A DNA stretch of 64,000 bases, taken from NCBI RefSeq assembly GCF_910591885.1, contig NW_025963553.1, positions 5,146,001 through 5,210,000 on the forward strand, read 5' to 3'. This document shows, piece by piece, positions 1 to 13,000 of this stretch. The translations under genes and the position numbers were made by a program. Source of the DNA: Bombus terrestris (lineage: Eukaryota; Arthropoda; Insecta; Hymenoptera; Apidae). The notes under the pieces are model-generated. The model searched no databases. It worked only from the letters and a program-made list of their open reading frames with translations, and had not been told where the DNA came from. Each line of letters starts with the position of its first letter. Position 1 is the first letter of the stretch.

Positions 1-422
1 AAATTCGAAATAAGTCGCCACCATATCGAATAATGAACGCAAGATGGATTGGTTTTAGGTTACGCTATAGTTTTCGAGCGAGCGCAGCGAACGAGAGACG
101 CGTAAAGGTGTGTCACAATCCAACGGTTTGGCGCATACGGACATTGAAACATTCGCACCAGCCCGAGGAGCCGGAAGTCTTTATCCTATTGCCTGCTGAC
201 AAATGTTTACAGTTTGTGAATAGTTTCACATAAATAGTACTATTTCCACATACTACAGTCCAATGTGATGTCCGAAGTGGCTGACAAAATTAGGTACTAA
301 CACGAAATATATGCAAGGCAATATAAGGTATATGTATACCTTGGAAATTGTGATCGTTGCTCGCTCGCTCCGCTCGCTCGTAAAAATTTAGTCCAACCTC
401 ACATACGATCCGACACGTTCGC

Positions 423-841
423 AAATTCGAAATAAGTCGCCACCATATCGAATAATGAACGCAAGATGGATTGGTTTTAGGTTACGCTATAGTTTTCGAG
501 CGGGCGCAGCGAGCGAGAGAGGCGTAAAGGTGTGTCACAATCCAACGGTTTGGCACATACTGACATTGAAACATTCGCACCAGCCCGAGGAGCCGGATGT
601 CTTTATCATATTGCCTGCTGACAAATGTTTACAGTTTGTGAATAGTTTCACATAAATAGTACTATTTCCACATACTACAGGGCAATGTGATGTCCGAAGT
701 GGCTGACGAAATTAGGTACTAACACGATATATATGCATATTGCAAGGTATATGTATACCTTGCATATTGTGATCGATGCTCGCTCGCTCCGCTCGCTCGT
801 AAAAATTTAGTCCAACCTCACATCCGATCCGACACGTTCGC
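423..841. repeat. B/F hybrid monomer
   Basis: It has B-specific bases in the 5' half (GAGAGGCG at about 515) but CAGTTTGTG, as in F, where every other B has CAGTGTGTG. The tail is common to B and F. Either a B to F crossover or conversion inside the monomer, or an ancestral B without the later change, explains it. Confidence 0.75.
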
Positions 842-915
842 AAATTCGAAATAAGTCGCCACCATATCGAATAATGAACGCAAGATGGATTGGTTTTAGG
901 TTACGCTATAGTTTT

Positions 916-936
916 CGAGCGAACGCAGCGAGCGAG
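916..936 (+). repeat. GAGCG-rich block 1 (5' part of monomer)
   Basis: A 21-bp block built from GAGCG-like pentamers, CpG-dense. It exists in three versions: GAGCGAGCGCAGCGAACG in A and E, GAGCGGGCGCAGCGAGCG in B, F and I, and GAGCGAACGCAGCGAGCG in C, D, G and H. The grouping mirrors the proposed A/E, B/F, C/G, D/H kinship. It pairs with block 2 as an inverted repeat. Confidence 0.88.
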
Positions 937-1149
937 AGACGCGTAAAGGTGTGTCACAATCCAACGGTTTGGCACATACGGACATGGAAACATTCGCACC
1001 AGCCAGAGGAGCCGGAAGTACTTATCGTATTGCCTGCTGACAAATGTTTACAGTTTGTGAATAGTTTCACATAAATAGTACTATTTCCACATACTACAGT
1101 GCAATGTGATGTCCGAAGTGGCTGACAAAATTAGGTACTAACACGATAT

Positions 1150-1159
1150 ATATGCATAT
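1150..1159. repeat. ATATGCATAT palindrome adjoining the 24-bp palindrome
   Basis: A perfect 10-bp palindrome that touches the 24-bp one, making a ~34-bp AT-rich block with two dyads in each monomer. It is missing in type A, where this stretch is remodelled. Confidence 0.85.
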
Positions 1160-1183
1160 TGCAAGGTATATGTATACCTTGCA
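1160..1183. repeat. 24-bp near-perfect palindrome (one per monomer; this copy in a C monomer)
   Basis: Arms TGCAAGGTATA and TATACCTTGCA flank a TG centre. It occurs once in every monomer except type A, where the arms have shrunk to AAGGTATA / TATACCTT, and B*, where one arm base is changed. Such a sequence can form a short hairpin or cruciform. It may also be a binding site for a dimeric protein; no protein is identifiable from the sequence. Confidence 0.9.
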
Positions 1184-1197
1184 TATTGTGATCGATG

Positions 1198-1218
1198 CTC
1201 GCTCGCTCCGCTCGCTCG
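1198..1218 (-). repeat. GAGCG-rich block 2 (3' part of monomer), inverted relative to block 1
   Basis: The reverse complement of this 21-bp block matches block 1 of the same monomer at 19 of 21 positions. The two blocks are about 260 bp apart within a monomer and about 117 bp apart across the monomer border, so a single-stranded or transcribed array could fold into repeated stems. Block 2 is almost invariant in all types, unlike block 1. Confidence 0.88.
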
Positions 1219-4200
1219 TAAAAATTTAGTCCAACCTCACATCCGATCCGACACGTTCGCAAATTCGAAATAAGTCGCCACCATATCGAATAATGAACGC
1301 AAGATGGATTGGTTTTAGGTTACGCTATAGTTTTCGAGCGAACGCAGCGAGCGAGAGACGCGTAAAGGTGTGTCACAATCCCACGGTTTGGCACATACGG
1401 ACATTGAAACATTCGCACCAGCCCGAGGAGCCGGAAGTCTTGATCATACTGCCTACTGACAAATGTTTACAGTTTGTGAATAGTTTCACATAAATAGTAC
1501 TATTTCGACATACTACAGTGCAATGTGATGTCCGAAGTGGCTGACAAAATTAGGTACTAACACGATATATATGCATATTGCAAGGTATATGTATACCTTG
1601 CAAATTGTGATCGTTGCTCGCTCGCTCCGCTCGCTCGTAAAAATTTAGTCCAACCTCACATCCGATCCGACACGTTCGCAAATTCGAAATAAGTCGCCAC
1701 CATATCGAATAATGAACGCAAGATGGATTGGTTTTAGGTTACGCTATAGTTTTCGAGCGAGCGCAGCGAACGAGAGACGCGTAAAGGTGTGTCACAATCC
1801 CACGGTTTGGCACATACGGACATTGAAACATTCGCACCAGCCCGAGGAGCCGGAAGTCTTTATCCTATTGCCTGCTGACAAATGTTTACAGTTTGTGAAT
1901 AGTTTCACATAAATAGTACTATTTCCACATACTACAGTCCAATGTGATGTCCGAAGTGGCTAACAAAATTAGGTACTAACACGATATATATGCATATTGC
2001 AAGGTATATGTATACCTTGCAAATTGTGATCGTTGCTCGCTCGCTCCGCTCGCTCGTAAAAATTTAGTCCAACCTCACATCCGATCCGACACGTTCGCAA
2101 ATTCGAAATAAGTCGCCACCATATCGAATGACTAACGCAAGATGGATTGGGTTTAGGTTAGGCTACAGCTTTCGAGCGGGCGCAGCGAGCGAGAGACGCG
2201 TAAAGGTGTGTCACAATCCAACGGTTTGGCACATACTGACATTGAAACATTCGCACCAGCCCGAGGAGCCGGATGTCTTTATCATATTGCCTGCTGACAA
2301 ATGTTTACAGTTTGTGAATAGTTTCACATAAATAGTACTATTTCCACATACTACAGGGCAATGTGATGTCAGAAGTGGCTGACGAAATTAGGTACTAACA
2401 CGATATATATGCATATTGCAAGGTATATGTATACCTTGCATATTGTGATCGATGCTCGCTCGCTCCGCTCGCTCGTAAAAATTTAGTCCAACCTCACATC
2501 CGATCCGACACGTTCGCAAATTCGAAATAAGTCGCCACCATATCGAATAATGAACGCAAGATGGATTGGTTTTAGGTTACGCTATAGTTTTCGAGCGGGC
2601 GCAGCGAGCGAGAGAGGCGTAAAGGTGTGTCACAATCCAACGGTTTGGCACATACTGACATTGAAACATTCGCACCAGCCCGAGGAGCCGGATGTCTTTA
2701 TCATATTGCCTGCTGACAAATGTTTACAGTGTGTGAATAGTTTCACATAAATAGTACTATTTCCACATACTACAGGGCAATGTGATGTCCGAAGTGGCTG
2801 ACGAAATTAGGTACTAACACGATATATATGCATATTGCAAGGTATATGTATACCTTGCATATTGTGATCGATGCTCGCTCGCTCCGCTCGCTCGTAAAAA
2901 TTTAGTCCAACCTCACATCCGATCCGACACGTTCGCAAATTCGAAATAAGTCGCCACCATATCGAATAATGAACGCAAGATGGATTGGTTTTAGGTTACG
3001 CTATAGTTTTCGAGCGAACGCAGCGAGCGAGAGACGCGTAAAGGTGTGTCACAATCCAACGGTTTGGCACATACGGACATGGAAACATTCGCACCAGCCA
3101 GAGGAGCCGGAAGTACTTATCGTATTGCCTGCTGACAAATGTTTACAGTTTGTGAATAGTTTCACATAAATAGTACTATTTCCACATACTACAGTGCAAT
3201 GTGATGTCCGAAGTGGCTGACAAAATTAGGTACTAACACGATATATATGCATATTGCAAGGTATATGTATACCTTGCATATTGTGATCGATGCTCGCTCG
3301 CTCCGCTCGCTCGTAAAAATTTAGTCCAACCTCACATCCGATCCGACACGTTCGCAAATTCGAAATAAGTCGCCACCATATCGAATAATGAACGCAAGAT
3401 GGATTGGTTTTAGGTTACGCTATAGTTTTCGAGCGAACGCAGCGAGCGAGAGACGCGTAAAGGTGTGTCACAATCCCACGGTTTGGCACATACGGACATT
3501 GAAACATTCGCACCAGCCCGAGGAGCCGGAAGTCTTGATCATACTGCCTACTGACAAATGTTTACAGTTTGTGAATAGTTTCACATAAATAGTACTATTT
3601 CGACATACTACAGTGCAATGTGATGTCCGAAGTGGCTGACAAAATTAGGTACTAACACGATATATATGCATATTGCAAGGTATATGTATACCTTGCAAAT
3701 TGTGATCGTTGCTCGCTCGCTCCGCTCGCTCGTAAAAATTTAGTCCAACCTCACATCCGATCCGACACGTTCGCAAATTCGAAATAAGTCGCCACCATAT
3801 CGAATGACTAACGCAAGATGGATTGGGTTTAGGTTAGGCTACAGCTTTCGAGCGGGCGCAGCGAGCGAGAGACGCGTAAAGGTGTGTCACAATCCAACGG
3901 TTTGGCACATACTGACATTGAAACATTCGCACCAGCCCGAGGAGCCGGATGTCTTTATCATATTGCCTGCTGACAAATGTTTACAGTTTGTGAATAGTTT
4001 CACATAAATAGTACTATTTCCACATACTACAGGGCAATGTGATGTCCGAAGTGGCTGACGAAATTAGGTACTAACACGATATATATGCATATTGCAAGGT
4101 ATATGTATACCTTGCATATTGTGATCGATGCTCGCTCGCTCCGCTCGCTCGTAAAAATTTAGTCCAACCTCACATCCGATCCGACACGTTCGCAAATTCG

Positions 4201-7200
4201 AAATAAGTCGCCACCATATCGAATAATGAACGCAAGATGGATTGGTTTTAGGTTACGCTATAGTTTTCGAGCGAACGCAGCGAGCGAGAGACGCGTAAAG
4301 GTGTGTCACAATCCAACGGTTTGCACATACGGACATGGAAACATTCGCACCAGCCAGAGGAGTCGGAAGTACTTATCGTATTGCCTGCTGACAAATGTTT
4401 ACAGTTTGTGAATAGTTTCACATAAATAGTACTATTTCCACATACTACAGTGCAATGTGATGTCCGAAGTGGCTGACAAAATTAGGTACTAACACGATAT
4501 ATATGCATATTGCAAGGTATATGTATACCTTGCATATTGTGATCGATGCTCGCTCGCTCCGCTCGCTCGTAAAAATTTAGTCCAACCTCACATCCGATCC
4601 GACACGTTCGCAAATTCGAAATAAGTCGCCACCATATCGAATAATGAACGCAAGATGGATTGGTTTTAGGTTACGCTATAGTTTTCGAGCGAACGCAGCG
4701 AGCGAGAGACGCGTAAAGGTGTGTCACAATCCAACGGTTTGGCACATACTGACATTGAAACATTCGCACCAGGCCGAGGAGCCGGAAGTCTTTATCATAT
4801 TGCCTACTGACAAATGTTTACAGTTTGTGAATAGTTTCACATAACTAGTACTATTTCCACATACTACAGTGCAATGTGATGTCCGAAGTGGCGGACAGAA
4901 TTAGGTACTAACACGATATATATGCATATTGCAAGGTATATGTATACCTTGCAAATTGTGATCGTTGCTCGCTCGCTCCGCTCGCTCGTAAAAATTTAGT
5001 CCAACCTCACATCCGATCCGACACGTTCGCAAATTCGAAATAAGTTGCCTTCGTATCGAATGACTAACGCAAGATGGATTGGGTTTAGGTTAGGCTACAG
5101 CTTTCGAGCGGGCGCAGCGAGCGAGAGACGCGTAAAGGTGTGTCACAATCCAACGGTTTGGCACATACTGACATTGAAACATTCGCACCAGCCCGAGGAG
5201 CCGGATGTCTTTATCATATTGCCTGCTGACAGATGTTTACAGTTTGTGAATAGTTTCACATAAATAGTACTATTTCCACATACTACAGTGCAATGTGATG
5301 TCCGAAGTGGCTGACGAAATTAGGTACTAACACGATATATATGCATATTGCAAGGTATATGTATACCTTGCATGTTGTGATCGATGCTCGCTCGCTCCGC
5401 TCGCTCGTAAAAATTTAGTCCAACCTCACATCCGATCCGACACGTTCGCAAATTCGAAATAAGTCGCCACCATATCGAATAATGAACGCAAGATGGATTG
5501 GTTTTAGGTTACGCTATAGTTTTCGAGCGAGCGCAGCGAACGAGAGACGCGTAAAGGTGTGTCACAATCCAACGGTTTGGCGCATACGGACATTGAAACA
5601 TTCGCACCAGCCCGAGGAGCCGGAAGTCTTTATCCTATTGCCTGCTGACAAATGTTTACAGTTTGTGAATAGTTTCACATAAATAGTACTATTTCCACAT
5701 ACTACAGTCCAATGTGATGTCCGAAGTGGCTGACAAAATTAGGTACTAACACGAAATATATGCAAGGCAATATAAGGTATATGTATACCTTGGAAATTGT
5801 GATCGTTGCTCGCTCGCTCCGCTCGCTCGTAAAAATTTAGTCCAACCTCACATACGATCCGACACGTTCGCAAATTCGAAATAAGTCGCCACCATATCGA
5901 ATAATGAACGCAAGATGGATTGGTTTTAGGTTACGCTATAGTTTTCGAGCGGGCGCAGCGAGCGAGAGAGGCGTAAAGGTGTGTCACAATCCAACGGTTT
6001 GGCACATACTGACATTGAAACATTCGCACCAGCCCGAGGAGCCGGATGTCTTTATCATATTGCCTGCTGACAAATGTTTACAGTGTGTGAATAGTTTCAC
6101 ATAAATAGTACTATTTCCACATACTACAGGGCAATGTGATGTCCGAAGTGGCTGACGAAATTAGGTACTAACACGATATATATGCATATTGCAAGGTATA
6201 TGTATACCTTGCATATTGTGATCGATGCTCGCTCGCTCCGCTCGCTCGTAAAAATTTAGTCCAACCTCACATCCGATCCGACACGTTCGCAAATTCGAAA
6301 TAAGTCGCCACCATATCGAATAATGAACGCAAGATGGATTGGTTTTAGGTTACGCTATAGTTTTCGAGCGAACGCAGCGAGCGAGAGACGCGTAAAGGTG
6401 TGTCACAATCCAACGGTTTGGCACATACGGACATGGAAACATTCGCACCAGCCAGAGGAGCCGGAAGTACTTATCGTATTGCCTGCTGACAAATGTTTAC
6501 AGTTTGTGAATAGTTTCACATAAATAGTACTATTTCCACATACTACAGTGCAATGTGATGTCCGAAGTGGCTGACAAAATTAGGTACTAACACGATATAT
6601 ATGCATATTGCAAGGTATATGTATACCTTGCATATTGTGATCGATGCTCGCTCGCTCCGCTCGCTCGTAAAAATTTAGTCCAACCTCACATCCGATCCGA
6701 CACGTTCGCAAATTCGAAATAAGTCGCCACCATATCGAATAATGAACGCAAGATGGATTGGTTTTAGGTTACGCTATAGTTTTCGAGCGAACGCAGCGAG
6801 CGAGAGACGCGTAAAGGTGTGTCACAATCCCACGGTTTGGCACATACGGACATTGAAACATTCGCACCAGCCCGAGGAGCCGGAAGTCTTGATCATACTG
6901 CCTACTGACAAATGTTTACAGTTTGTGAATAGTTTCACATAAATAGTACTATTTCGACATACTACAGTGCAATGTGATGTCCGAAGTGGCTGACAAAATT
7001 AGGTACTAACACGATATATATGCATATTGCAAGGTATATGTATACCTTGCAAATTGTGATCGTTGCTCGCTCGCTCCGCTCGCTCGTAAAAATTTAGTCC
7101 AACCTCACATCCGATCCGACACGTTCGCAAATTCGAAATAAGTCGCCACCATATCGAATAATGAACGCAAGATGGATTGGTTTTAGGTTACGCTATAGTT

Positions 7201-7547
7201 TTCGAGCGAGCGCAGCGAACGAGAGACGCGTAAAGGTGTGTCACAATCCCACGGTTTGGCACATACGGACATTGAAACATTCGCACCAGCCCGAGGAGCC
7301 GGAAGTCTTTATCCTATTGCCTGCTGACAAATGTTTACAGTTTGTGAATAGTTTCACATAAATAGTACTATTTCCACATACTACAGTCCAATGTGATGTC
7401 CGAAGTGGCTAACAAAATTAGGTACTAACACGATATATATGCATATTGCAAGGTATATGTATACCTTGCAAATTGTGATCGTTGCTCGCTCGCTCCGCTC
7501 GCTCGTAAAAATTTAGTCCAACCTCACATCCGATCCGACACGTTCGC

Positions 7548-7966
7548 AAATTCGAAATAAGTCGCCACCATATCGAATGACTAACGCAAGATGGATTGGT
7601 TTTAGGTTACGCTATAGTTTTCGAGCGAGCGCAGCGAACGAGAGACGCGTAAAGGTGTGTCACAATCCCACGGTTTGGCACATACGGACATTGAAACATT
7701 CGCACCAGCCCGAGGAGCCGGAAGTCTTTATCCTATTGCCTGCTGACAAATGTTTACAGTTTGTGAATAGTTTCACATAAATAGTACTATTTCCACATAC
7801 TACAGTCCAATGTGATGTCCGAAGTGGCTAACAAAATTAGGTACTAACACGATATATATGCATATTGCAAGGTATATGTATACCTTGCAAATTGTGATCG
7901 TTGCTCGCTCGCTCCGCTCGCTCGTAAAAATTTAGTCCAACCTCACATCCGATCCGACACGTTCGC
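7548..7966. repeat. F/E hybrid monomer with a 17-bp breakpoint interval
   Basis: The start is F (CGAATGACTAACGC) but from 7600 onward every diagnostic base is E. The last F-specific base is 7582 and the first E-specific base is 7600, so the switch lies in 7583-7599. It sits between a normal E and a normal F, as expected for the product of an exchange between an F and an E one monomer out of register. Confidence 0.9.
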
Positions 7967-8385
7967 AAATTCGAAATAAGTCGCCACCATATCGAATGAC
8001 TAACGCAAGATGGATTGGGTTTAGGTTAGGCTACAGCTTTCGAGCGGGCGCAGCGAGCGAGAGACGCGTAAAGGTGTGTCACAATCCAACGGTTTGGCAC
8101 ATACTGACATTGAAACATTCGCACCAGCCCGAGGAGCCGGATGTCTTTATCATATTGCCTGCTGACAAATGTTTACAGTTTGTGAATAGTTTCACATAAA
8201 TAGTACTATTTCCACATACTACAGGGCAATGTGATGTCCGAAGTGGCTGACGAAATTAGGTACTAACACGATATATATGCATATTGCAAGGTATATGTAT
8301 ACCTTGCATATTGTGATCGATGCTCGCTCGCTCCGCTCGCTCGTAAAAATTTAGTCCAACCTCACATCCGATCCGACACGTTCGC

Positions 8386-8803
8386 AAATTCGAAATAAGT
8401 CGCCACCATATCGAATAATGAACGCAAGATGGATTGGTTTTAGGTTACGCTATAGTTTTCGAGCGAACGCAGCGAGCGAGAGACGCGTAAAGGTGTGTCA
8501 CAATCCAACGGTTTGCACATACGGACATGGAAACATTCGCACCAGCCAGAGGAGCCGGAAGTACTTATCGTATTGCCTGCTGACAAATGTTTACAGTTTG
8601 TGAATAGTTTCACATAACTAGTACTATATCCACATACTACAGTGCAATGTGATGTCCGAAGTGGCGGACAAAATTAGGTACTAACACGATATATATGCAT
8701 ATTGCAAGGTATATGTATACCTTGCAAATTGTGATCGTTGCTCGCTCGCTCCGCTCGCTCGTAAAAATTTAGTCCAACCTCACATCCGATCCGACACGTT
8801 CGC
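8386..8803. repeat. G/H hybrid monomer, 418 bp
   Basis: The body has the G deletion and G-specific bases, the tail is H (CATAACTAG, GGCGGACAAAATT, AAATTGTGATCGTTG). It is followed by a complete G and then H, so one G-H exchange produced a local duplication. It carries A at 8628, a private H-tail change also found at 53486 and 57678. Confidence 0.9.
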
Positions 8804-10059
8804 AAATTCGAAATAAGTCGCCACCATATCGAATAATGAACGCAAGATGGATTGGTTTTAGGTTACGCTATAGTTTTCGAGCGAACGCAGCGAGCGAGAG
8901 ACGCGTAAAGGTGTGTCACAATCCAACGGTTTGCACATACGGACATGGAAACATTCGCACCAGCCAGAGGAGCCGGAAGTACTTATCGTATTGCCTGCTG
9001 ACAAATGTTTACAGTTTGTGAATAGTTTCACCTAAATAGTACTATTTCCACATACTACAGTGCAATGTGATGTCCGAAGTGGCTGACAAAATTAGGTACT
9101 AACACGATATATATGCATATTGCAAGGTATATGTATACCTTGCATATTGTGATCGATGCTCGCCTGCTCCGCTCGCTCGTAAAAATTTAGTCCAACCTCA
9201 CATCCGATCCGACACGTTCGCAAATTCGAAATAAGTCGCCACCATATCGAATAATGAACGCAAGATGGATTGGTTTTAGGTTACGCTATAGTTTTCGAGC
9301 GAACGCAGCGAGCGAGAGACGCGTAAAGGTGTGTCACAATCCAACGGTTTGGCACATACTGACATTGAAACATTCGCACCAGGCCGAGGAGCCGGAAGTC
9401 TTTATCATATTGCCTACTGACAAATGTTTACAGTTTGTGAATAGTTTCACATAACTAGTACTATTTCCACATACTACAGTGCAATGTGATGTCCGAAGTG
9501 GCGGACAAAATTAGGTACTAACACGATATATATGCATATTGCAAGGTATATGTATACCTTGCAAATTGTGATCGTTGCTCGCTCGCTCCGCTCGCTCGTA
9601 AAAATTTAGTCCAACCTCACATCCGATCCGACACGTTCGCAAATTCGAAATAAGTTGCCTTCATATCGAATGACTAACGCAAGATGGATTGGGTTTAGGT
9701 TAGGCTACAGCTTTCGAGCGGGCGCAGCGAGCGAGAGACGCGTAAAGGTGTGTCACAATCCAACGGTTTGGCACATACTGACATTGAAACATTCGCACCA
9801 GCCCCAGGAGCCGGATGTCTTTATCATATTGCCTGCTGACAGATGTTTACAGTTTGTGAATAGTTTCACATAAATAGTACTATTTCCACATACTACAGTG
9901 CAATGTGATGTCCGAAGTGGCTGACGAAATTAGGTACTAACACGATATATATGCATATTGCAAGGTATATGTATACCTTGCATGTTGTGATCGATGCTTG
10001 CTCGCTCCGCTCGCTCGTAAAAATTTAGTCCAACCTCACATCCGATCCGACACGTTCGC

Positions 10060-13000
10060 AAATTCGAAATAAGTCGCCACCATATCGAATAATGAACGCA
10101 AGATGGATTGGTTTTAGGTTACGCTATAGTTTTCGAGCGAGCGCAGCGAACGAGAGACGCGTAAAGGTGTGTCACAATCCAACGGTTTGGCGCATACGGA
10201 CATTGAAACATTCGCACCAGCCCGAGGAGCCGGAAGTCTTTATCCTATTGCCTGCTGACAAATGTTTACAGTTTGTGAATAGTTTCACATAAATAGTACT
10301 ATTTCCACATACTACAGTCCAATGTGATGTCCGAAGTGGCTGACAAAATTAGGTACTAACACGAAATATATGCAAGGCAATATAAGGTATATGTATACCT
10401 TGGAAATTGTGATCGTTGCTCGCTCGCTCCGCTCGCTCGTAAAAATTTAGTCCAACCTCACATACGATCCGACACGTTCGCAAATTCGAAATAAGTCGCC
10501 ACCATATCGAATAATGAACGCAAGATGGATTGGTTTTAGGTTACGCTATAGTTTTCGAGCGGGCGCAGCGAGCGAGAGAGGCGTAAAGGTGTGTCACAAT
10601 CCAACGGTTTGGCACATACTGACATTGAAACATTCGCACCAGCCCGAGGAGCCGGATGTCTTTATCATATTGCCTGCTGACAAATGTTTACAGTGTGTGA
10701 ATAGTTTCACATAAATAGTACTATTTCCACATACTACAGGGCAATGTGATGTCCGAAGTGGCTGACGAAATTAGGTACTAACACGATATATATGCATATT
10801 GCAAGGTATATGTATACCTTGCATATTGTGATCGATGCTCGCTCGCTCCGCTCGCTCGTAAAAATTTAGTCCAACCTCACATCCGATCCGACACGTTCGC
10901 AAATTCGAAATAAGTCGCCACCATATCGAATAATGAACGCAAGATGGATTGGTTTTAGGTTACGCTATAGTTTTCGAGCGAACGCAGCGAGCGAGAGACG
11001 CGTAAAGGTGTGTCACAATCCAACGGTTTGGCACATACGAACATGGAAACATTCGCACCAGCCAGAGGAGCCGGAAGTACTTATCGTATTGCCTGCTGAC
11101 AAATGTTTACAGTTTGTGAATAGTTTCACATAAATAGTACTATTTCCACATACTACAGTGCAATGTGATGTCCGAAGTGGCTGACAAAATTAGGTACTAA
11201 CACGATATATATGCATATTGCAAGGTATATGTATACCTTGCATATTGTGATCGATGCTCGCTCGCTCCGCTCGCTCGTAAAAATTTAGTCCAACCTCACA
11301 TCCGATCCGACACGTTCGCAAATTCGAAATAAGTCGCCACCATATCGAATAATGAACGCAAGATGGATTGGTTTTAGGTTACGCTATAGTTTTCGAGCGA
11401 ACGCAGCGAGCGAGAGACGCGTAAAGGTGTGTCACAATCCCACGGTTTGGCACATACGGACATTGAAACATTCGCACCAGCCCGAGGAGCCGGAAGTCTT
11501 GATCATACTGCCTACTGACAAATGTTTACAGTTTGTGAATAGTTTCACATAAATAGTACTATTTCGACATACTACAGTGCAATGTGATGTCCGAAGTGGC
11601 TGACAAAATTAGGTACTAACACGATATATATGCATATTGCAAGGTATATGTATACCTTGCAAATTGTGATCGTTGCTCGCTCGCTCCGCTCGCTCGTAAA
11701 AATTTAGTCCAACCTCACATCCGATCCGACACGTTCGCAAATTCGAAATAAGTCGCCACCATATCGAATAATGAACGCAAGATGGATTGGTTTTAGGTTA
11801 CGCTATAGTTTTCGAGCGAGCGCAGCGAACGAGAGACGCGTAAAGGTGTGTCACAATCCCACGGTTTGGCACATACGGACATTGAAACATTCGCACCAGC
11901 CCGAGGAGCCGGAAGTCTTTATCCTATTGCCTGCTGACAAATGTTTACAGTTTGTGAATAGTTTCACATAAATAGTACTATTTCCACATACTACAGTCCA
12001 ATGTGATGTCCGAAGTGGCTAACAAAATTAGGTACTAACACGATATATATGCATATTGCAAGGTATATGTATACCTTGCAAATTGTGATCGTTGCTCGCT
12101 CGCTCCGCTCGCTCGTAAAAATTTAGTCCAACCTCACATCCGATCCGACACGTTCGCAAATTCGAAATAAGTCGCCACCATATCGAATGACTAACGCAAG
12201 ATGGATTGGGTTTAGGTTAGGCTACAGCTTTCGAGCGGGCGCAGCGAGCGAGAGACGCGTAAAGGTGTGTCACAATCCAACGGTTTGGCACATACTGACA
12301 TTGAAACATTCGCACCAGCCCGAGGAGCCGGATGTCTTTATCATATTGCCTGCTGACAAATGTTTACAGTTTGTGAATAGTTTCACATAAATAGTACTAT
12401 TTCCACATACTACAGGGCAATGTGATGTCCGAAGTGGCTGACGAAATTAGGTACTAACACGATATATATGCATATTGCAAGGTATATGTATACCTTGCAT
12501 ATTGTGATCGATGCTCGCTCGCTCCGCTCGCTCGTAAAAATTTAGTCCAACCTCACATCCGATCCGACACGTTCGCAAATTCGAAATAAGTCGCCACCAT
12601 ATCGAATGACTAACGCAAGATGGATTGGGTTTAGGTTAGGCTACAGCTTTCGAGCGGGCGCAGCGAGCGAGAGACGCGTAAAGGTGTGTCACAATCCAAC
12701 GGTTTGGCACATACTGACATTGAAACATTCGCACCAGCCCGAGGAGCCGGATGTCTTTATCATATTGCCTGCTGACAAATGTTTACAGTTTGTGAATAGT
12801 TTCACATAAATAGTACTATTTCCACATACTACAGGGCAATGTGATGTCCGAAGTGGCTGACGAAATTAGGTACTAACACGATATATATGCATATTGCAAG
12901 GTATATGTATACCTTGCATATTGTGATCGATGCTCGCTCGCTCCGCTCGCTCGTAAAAATTTAGTCCAACCTCACATCCGATCCGACACGTTCGCAAATT

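Larger units (their letters stand above)
1..5449. repeat. HOR unit 1: expanded 13-mer A-B/F-C-D-E-F-B-C-D-F-G-H-I
   Basis: Thirteen monomers, 5449 bp, exactly 422 + 418 + 11 x 419. Relative to the 9-mer it carries an extra run of four monomers: after F (2099) the order returns to B-C-D, then jumps to F without an E. The second monomer is a B/F hybrid. Private bases seen: A at 2371, T at 4363, G at 4898 and G at 5053. The structure fits an unequal exchange between A/E- and B/F-related positions of misaligned copies. Confidence 0.93.
5450..10059. repeat. HOR unit 2: 11-mer A-B-C-D-E-F/E-F-G/H-G-H-I
   Basis: Eleven monomers, 4610 bp. Two duplications are visible, each marked by a hybrid at the join. 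An extra F/E monomer (F start, E body) lies before the normal F, and an extra G/H monomer (G body, H tail) lies before the normal G. Private bases include C at 9032, a TC to CT double change at 9164-9165, C at 9805 and T at 9999. The G/H hybrid also carries A at 8628, shared with H monomers 45 kb away. Confidence 0.93.

Noticed and set aside
33..233. Tandem family of ~66-aa proteins
   Set aside because: The frame lies inside a satellite monomer and is broken in every G monomer and in B*. It shows no constraint between A and B, and has no recognisable domain or expression signals.
5031..5263. A longer 72-codon gene in I monomers starting at TTG
   Set aside because: The extension only reflects the I-specific TTGCCTTC lead changing an upstream codon. 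The context is the same satellite and nothing suggests translation.
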